A stretch of DNA of 64,000 nt from Bacteroidales bacterium (GTDB taxonomy: Bacteria; Bacteroidota; Bacteroidia; Bacteroidales; WCHB1-69). Position numbers and translations under genes: made by a program. Where the stretch lies: NCBI GenBank assembly GCA_017549765.1, contig JAFYNM010000003.1:186001-250000 (forward strand), read 5' to 3'. The first letter of the stretch is position 1; every line of letters starts with the position of its first letter. Below, piece by piece: positions 62,502 through 64,000 of the stretch. Below the pieces are notes generated by a model, which saw only the letters and a list, made by a program, of their open reading frames with translations, ran no database searches and was not told where the DNA came from.

Positions 62502-62598
62502 TTGTCAGTTGTCAGTTGTCAGTTATCAGTTTGAAGTTTGAAGTTTGAAGTTAATGGCTAACAGCTAATGGCTAATGGCCAATAGCCAATGGCTATAT
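62501..62598. repeat. Mosaic heptamer array (14 units, four related sub-families)
   Basis: In seven-base register from 62501: GTTGTCA three times, GTTATCA, GTTTGAA three times, GTTAATG, GCTAACA, GCTAATG twice, GCCAATA, GCCAATG, GCTATAT. It fills the gap between two converging genes, overlapping the last base of the kinase stop codon and the first bases of the RseC-like gene's 3' end (62593-62598). Confidence 0.9.
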
Positions 62599-63018
62599 TT
62601 CCCGTTTCGTCACATAAAAAGTGAACTGCTCGTCCATCCTGCTCTTAAAACGATTGAGCACCACAAAATAGAGGAAGGTGCAGACGAGGCTCACCAGCAC
62701 GGGAATCCATTCTTTGTCGGTGAAGAGAAAAGTCAGCAGGAAAGAGGCCAGGAGCACCAGAAAGGGCATCAGATAGCCGAAGATGACGGCCTTGCGCCCC
62801 GAGGAGGACTGCAGGTTCAGCGTCACGACCTCCCCCACCACAAACTCTTGATGATAGGGATTCTGTGCCTCTACAAGTTCCTGTTTCCGTTCGGAGGGCA
62901 TGCAGATGCTCTTGGCGCGGCACTCGCCGCAGGCGGAGCTGACGGTGATCTCCACGAGGAGGTGGCCCTCTTCAATCTTTCTGACGATGCCGTCACGGCA
63001 GATGGGTTGTGTTTCCAT
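62593..63018 (-). CDS. RseC/MucC-like membrane protein
   Basis: 141 residues. The N-terminal cysteine motif SACGECRAKSICMPSE is the hallmark of the RseC (SoxR-reducing system) family; two membrane helices follow at about residues 78-118. In many Bacteroidota an RseC-like gene precedes the Rnf electron transport operon; none is seen here. It ends inside the heptamer array, and is three bases downstream of radA on the same strand. Function is unsettled, with a redox-linked role assumed from the family. Confidence 0.85.
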   Translation of the reverse strand: METQPICRDGIVRKIEEGHLLVEITVSSACGECRAKSICMPSERKQELVEAQNPYHQEFVVGEVVTLNLQSSSGRKAVIFGYLMPFLVLLASFLLTFLFTDKEWIPVLVSLVCTFLYFVVLNRFKSRMDEQFTFYVTKREI

Positions 63019-63021
63019 ACT

Positions 63022-64000
63022 CTATTCAAACAGATTTCTAAACATCTCCTCCACACGGGCGATGGGGATGAGACGGATGTGATAGTCTTTGGGGTTGACC
63101 CCTTTCATGTTGTATTTGGAGACGAACATGCGGGTAAATCCGAGCTTGTCGGCCTCGGCGATGCGCTGGACGATGCGCGACACGGGGCGCACCTCGCCAT
63201 TGAGGCCCATCTCGCCGGAGAAGCAAGTCTTGGAGTCGATGGCGATATCGGTGGCGGAGGAAAGGATGGCAGCCACCACCGACAGGTTGATGGCGGGGTC
63301 CTCCACACGCAGGCCGCCGGCGATGTTCAGGAAGACATCCTTGGCGCCCAGTTTGAAGTTGCACCGTTTCTCCAGCACGGCCAGCAGCATGTTCATGCGT
63401 CTGATGTCGTAGCCCGTGGCGGAGCGTTGCGGCATGCCATAGACGGCCGTGCTGACCAGCGCCTGCACCTCGATGAGCATCGGCCGGTTGCCCTCCAAGA
63501 TGGTGGCTACGGCCACACCGCTATAGTCCTCTTCATGCTGGGACAACAGTATCTCCGAAGGGTTGTGAATCTCCCGCAGGCCTTCCTGTGACATCTCGAA
63601 GATGCCCATCTCGGAGGTGGAGCCGAAGCGGTTCTTGATGCAGCGCACGATACGGTAGCCATAGTGCTGGTCGCCCTCGAACTGCAGCACCGTATCCACG
63701 ATATGCTCCAGGATCTTGGGACCGGCGAGGCTGCCCTCCTTGGTGATATGACCGATCAGGAAAACAGGGATGCCGGTGGTCTTGGCAAGATGTTGGAACT
63801 CGGCGGCGCACTCCTTGAGCTGGGAGATGGAGGCCGCGGCAGAGTCTATCAGGGCGCTTTGGAGCGTCTGGATGGAGTCCACGATGATGAGGTCGGGCTT
63901 CTCCGCCTCCACATGTTTGAAGATCTGCTGGGTGTTGGTCTCGGTGAGCACATAGCAGTGCGGCGCCTTCTCGGAAGAGAGGCGGGCGGCGCGCATCTTG
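63022..64000 (-). CDS. radA: DNA repair protein RadA, 3' part
   Basis: The frame is open through the window's edge: the codon before 63996 continues the frame, so the start lies beyond 64000. About 325 C-terminal residues are visible. They include part of the ATPase core (PDLIIVDSIQTLQ), the RadA motif KNRFGSTSEMGIFEM and the C-terminal Lon-like domain (DVFLNIAGGLRVEDPAINL, GEMGLNGEVRPVSR). RadA drives branch migration in recombination. The RseC-like gene follows after three bases. Confidence 0.94.
   Translation of the reverse strand, partial: KMRAARLSSEKAPHCYVLTETNTQQIFKHVEAEKPDLIIVDSIQTLQSALIDSAAASISQLKECAAEFQHLAKTTGIPVFLIGHITKEGSLAGPKILEHIVDTVLQFEGDQHYGYRIVRCIKNRFGSTSEMGIFEMSQEGLREIHNPSEILLSQHEEDYSGVAVATILEGNRPMLIEVQALVSTAVYGMPQRSATGYDIRRMNMLLAVLEKRCNFKLGAKDVFLNIAGGLRVEDPAINLSVVAAILSSATDIAIDSKTCFSGEMGLNGEVRPVSRIVQRIAEADKLGFTRMFVSKYNMKGVNPKDYHIRLIPIARVEEMFRNLFE

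Noticed and set aside
62501..62598. Possible CRISPR array or attachment site
   Set aside because: Heptamers without spacers; no integrase nearby.
62593..63018. Start of an Rnf operon
   Set aside because: The RseC-like gene is followed by the converging kinase and radA, with no rnf genes in the window.

Overview
The window reads as a chromosome segment of a Bacteroidota (Bacteroidetes) bacterium, most likely order Bacteroidales or a close relative. Evidence: most intergenic regions carry the phylum's -7 box TAnnTTTG (often TATCTTTG) a short distance before a start codon; two or three proteins end in type IX secretion (T9SS) sorting domains; there are TonB-dependent receptors with an N-terminal carboxypeptidase-regulatory-like domain, a PorV-like barrel and a free-standing transketolase N-terminal half. 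Base composition is moderate in core genes and clearly AT-richer in several surface-protein genes. I see no rRNA, tRNA, CRISPR array, insertion sequence or prophage.

Layout. 1-3292 (+): 3' end of a LysM protein, an M23 peptidase and a peptide-type ABC substrate-binding lipoprotein. 3296-9610 (-): a tight operon greA, HIT protein, transketolase N half, LptF/LptG-type permease, glycosyltransferase, dxs. 9683-19414 (-): a three-gene outer-membrane operon: TonB-dependent receptor, a 1566-residue secreted protein with a T9SS-like C-terminus, and a PorV-like barrel. 19536-26091 (-): small membrane protein, YihY protein, nadC, lipoprotein, hutH, then rlmD and nadD. 26273-30516 (+): acyl-CoA ligase, short-chain dehydrogenase, LD-carboxypeptidase and PlsC-type acyltransferase. 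30542-32705: two tandem RhuM-type genes with diverged N-terminal halves, almost identical C-terminal phospholipase-D-like halves and dispersed repeats around them. 32844-43177: manC and a TonB receptor (+), methylmalonyl-CoA mutase and a proline/glutamate-rich protein (-), tdk, pta and comEC (+).

43346-53043 (-) is the accessory half: a T9SS surface protein whose signal peptide is cut off by a nine-C tract straight after its ATG (a likely phase-variation switch), an AAA/DUF4143-type ATPase, guaA, three lipoproteins, two of which share a duplicated 151-bp promoter/signal-peptide cassette, and a double-domain ABC ATPase. 53176-61865 (+): a GH-like protein with FG-GAP-type repeats, an ExoA-like glycosyltransferase, an initiating sugar transferase, and two T9SS proteins. 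The window ends with a small P-loop kinase (+), an RseC-like protein and the 3' part of radA (both -).

The main observations for follow-up are the poly-C switch, the RhuM pair with matched 25-nt palindromes inside the coding sequence, the duplicated promoter/signal cassette, the receptor/giant protein/PorV operon, and heptanucleotide arrays placed at the 3' ends of three genes.
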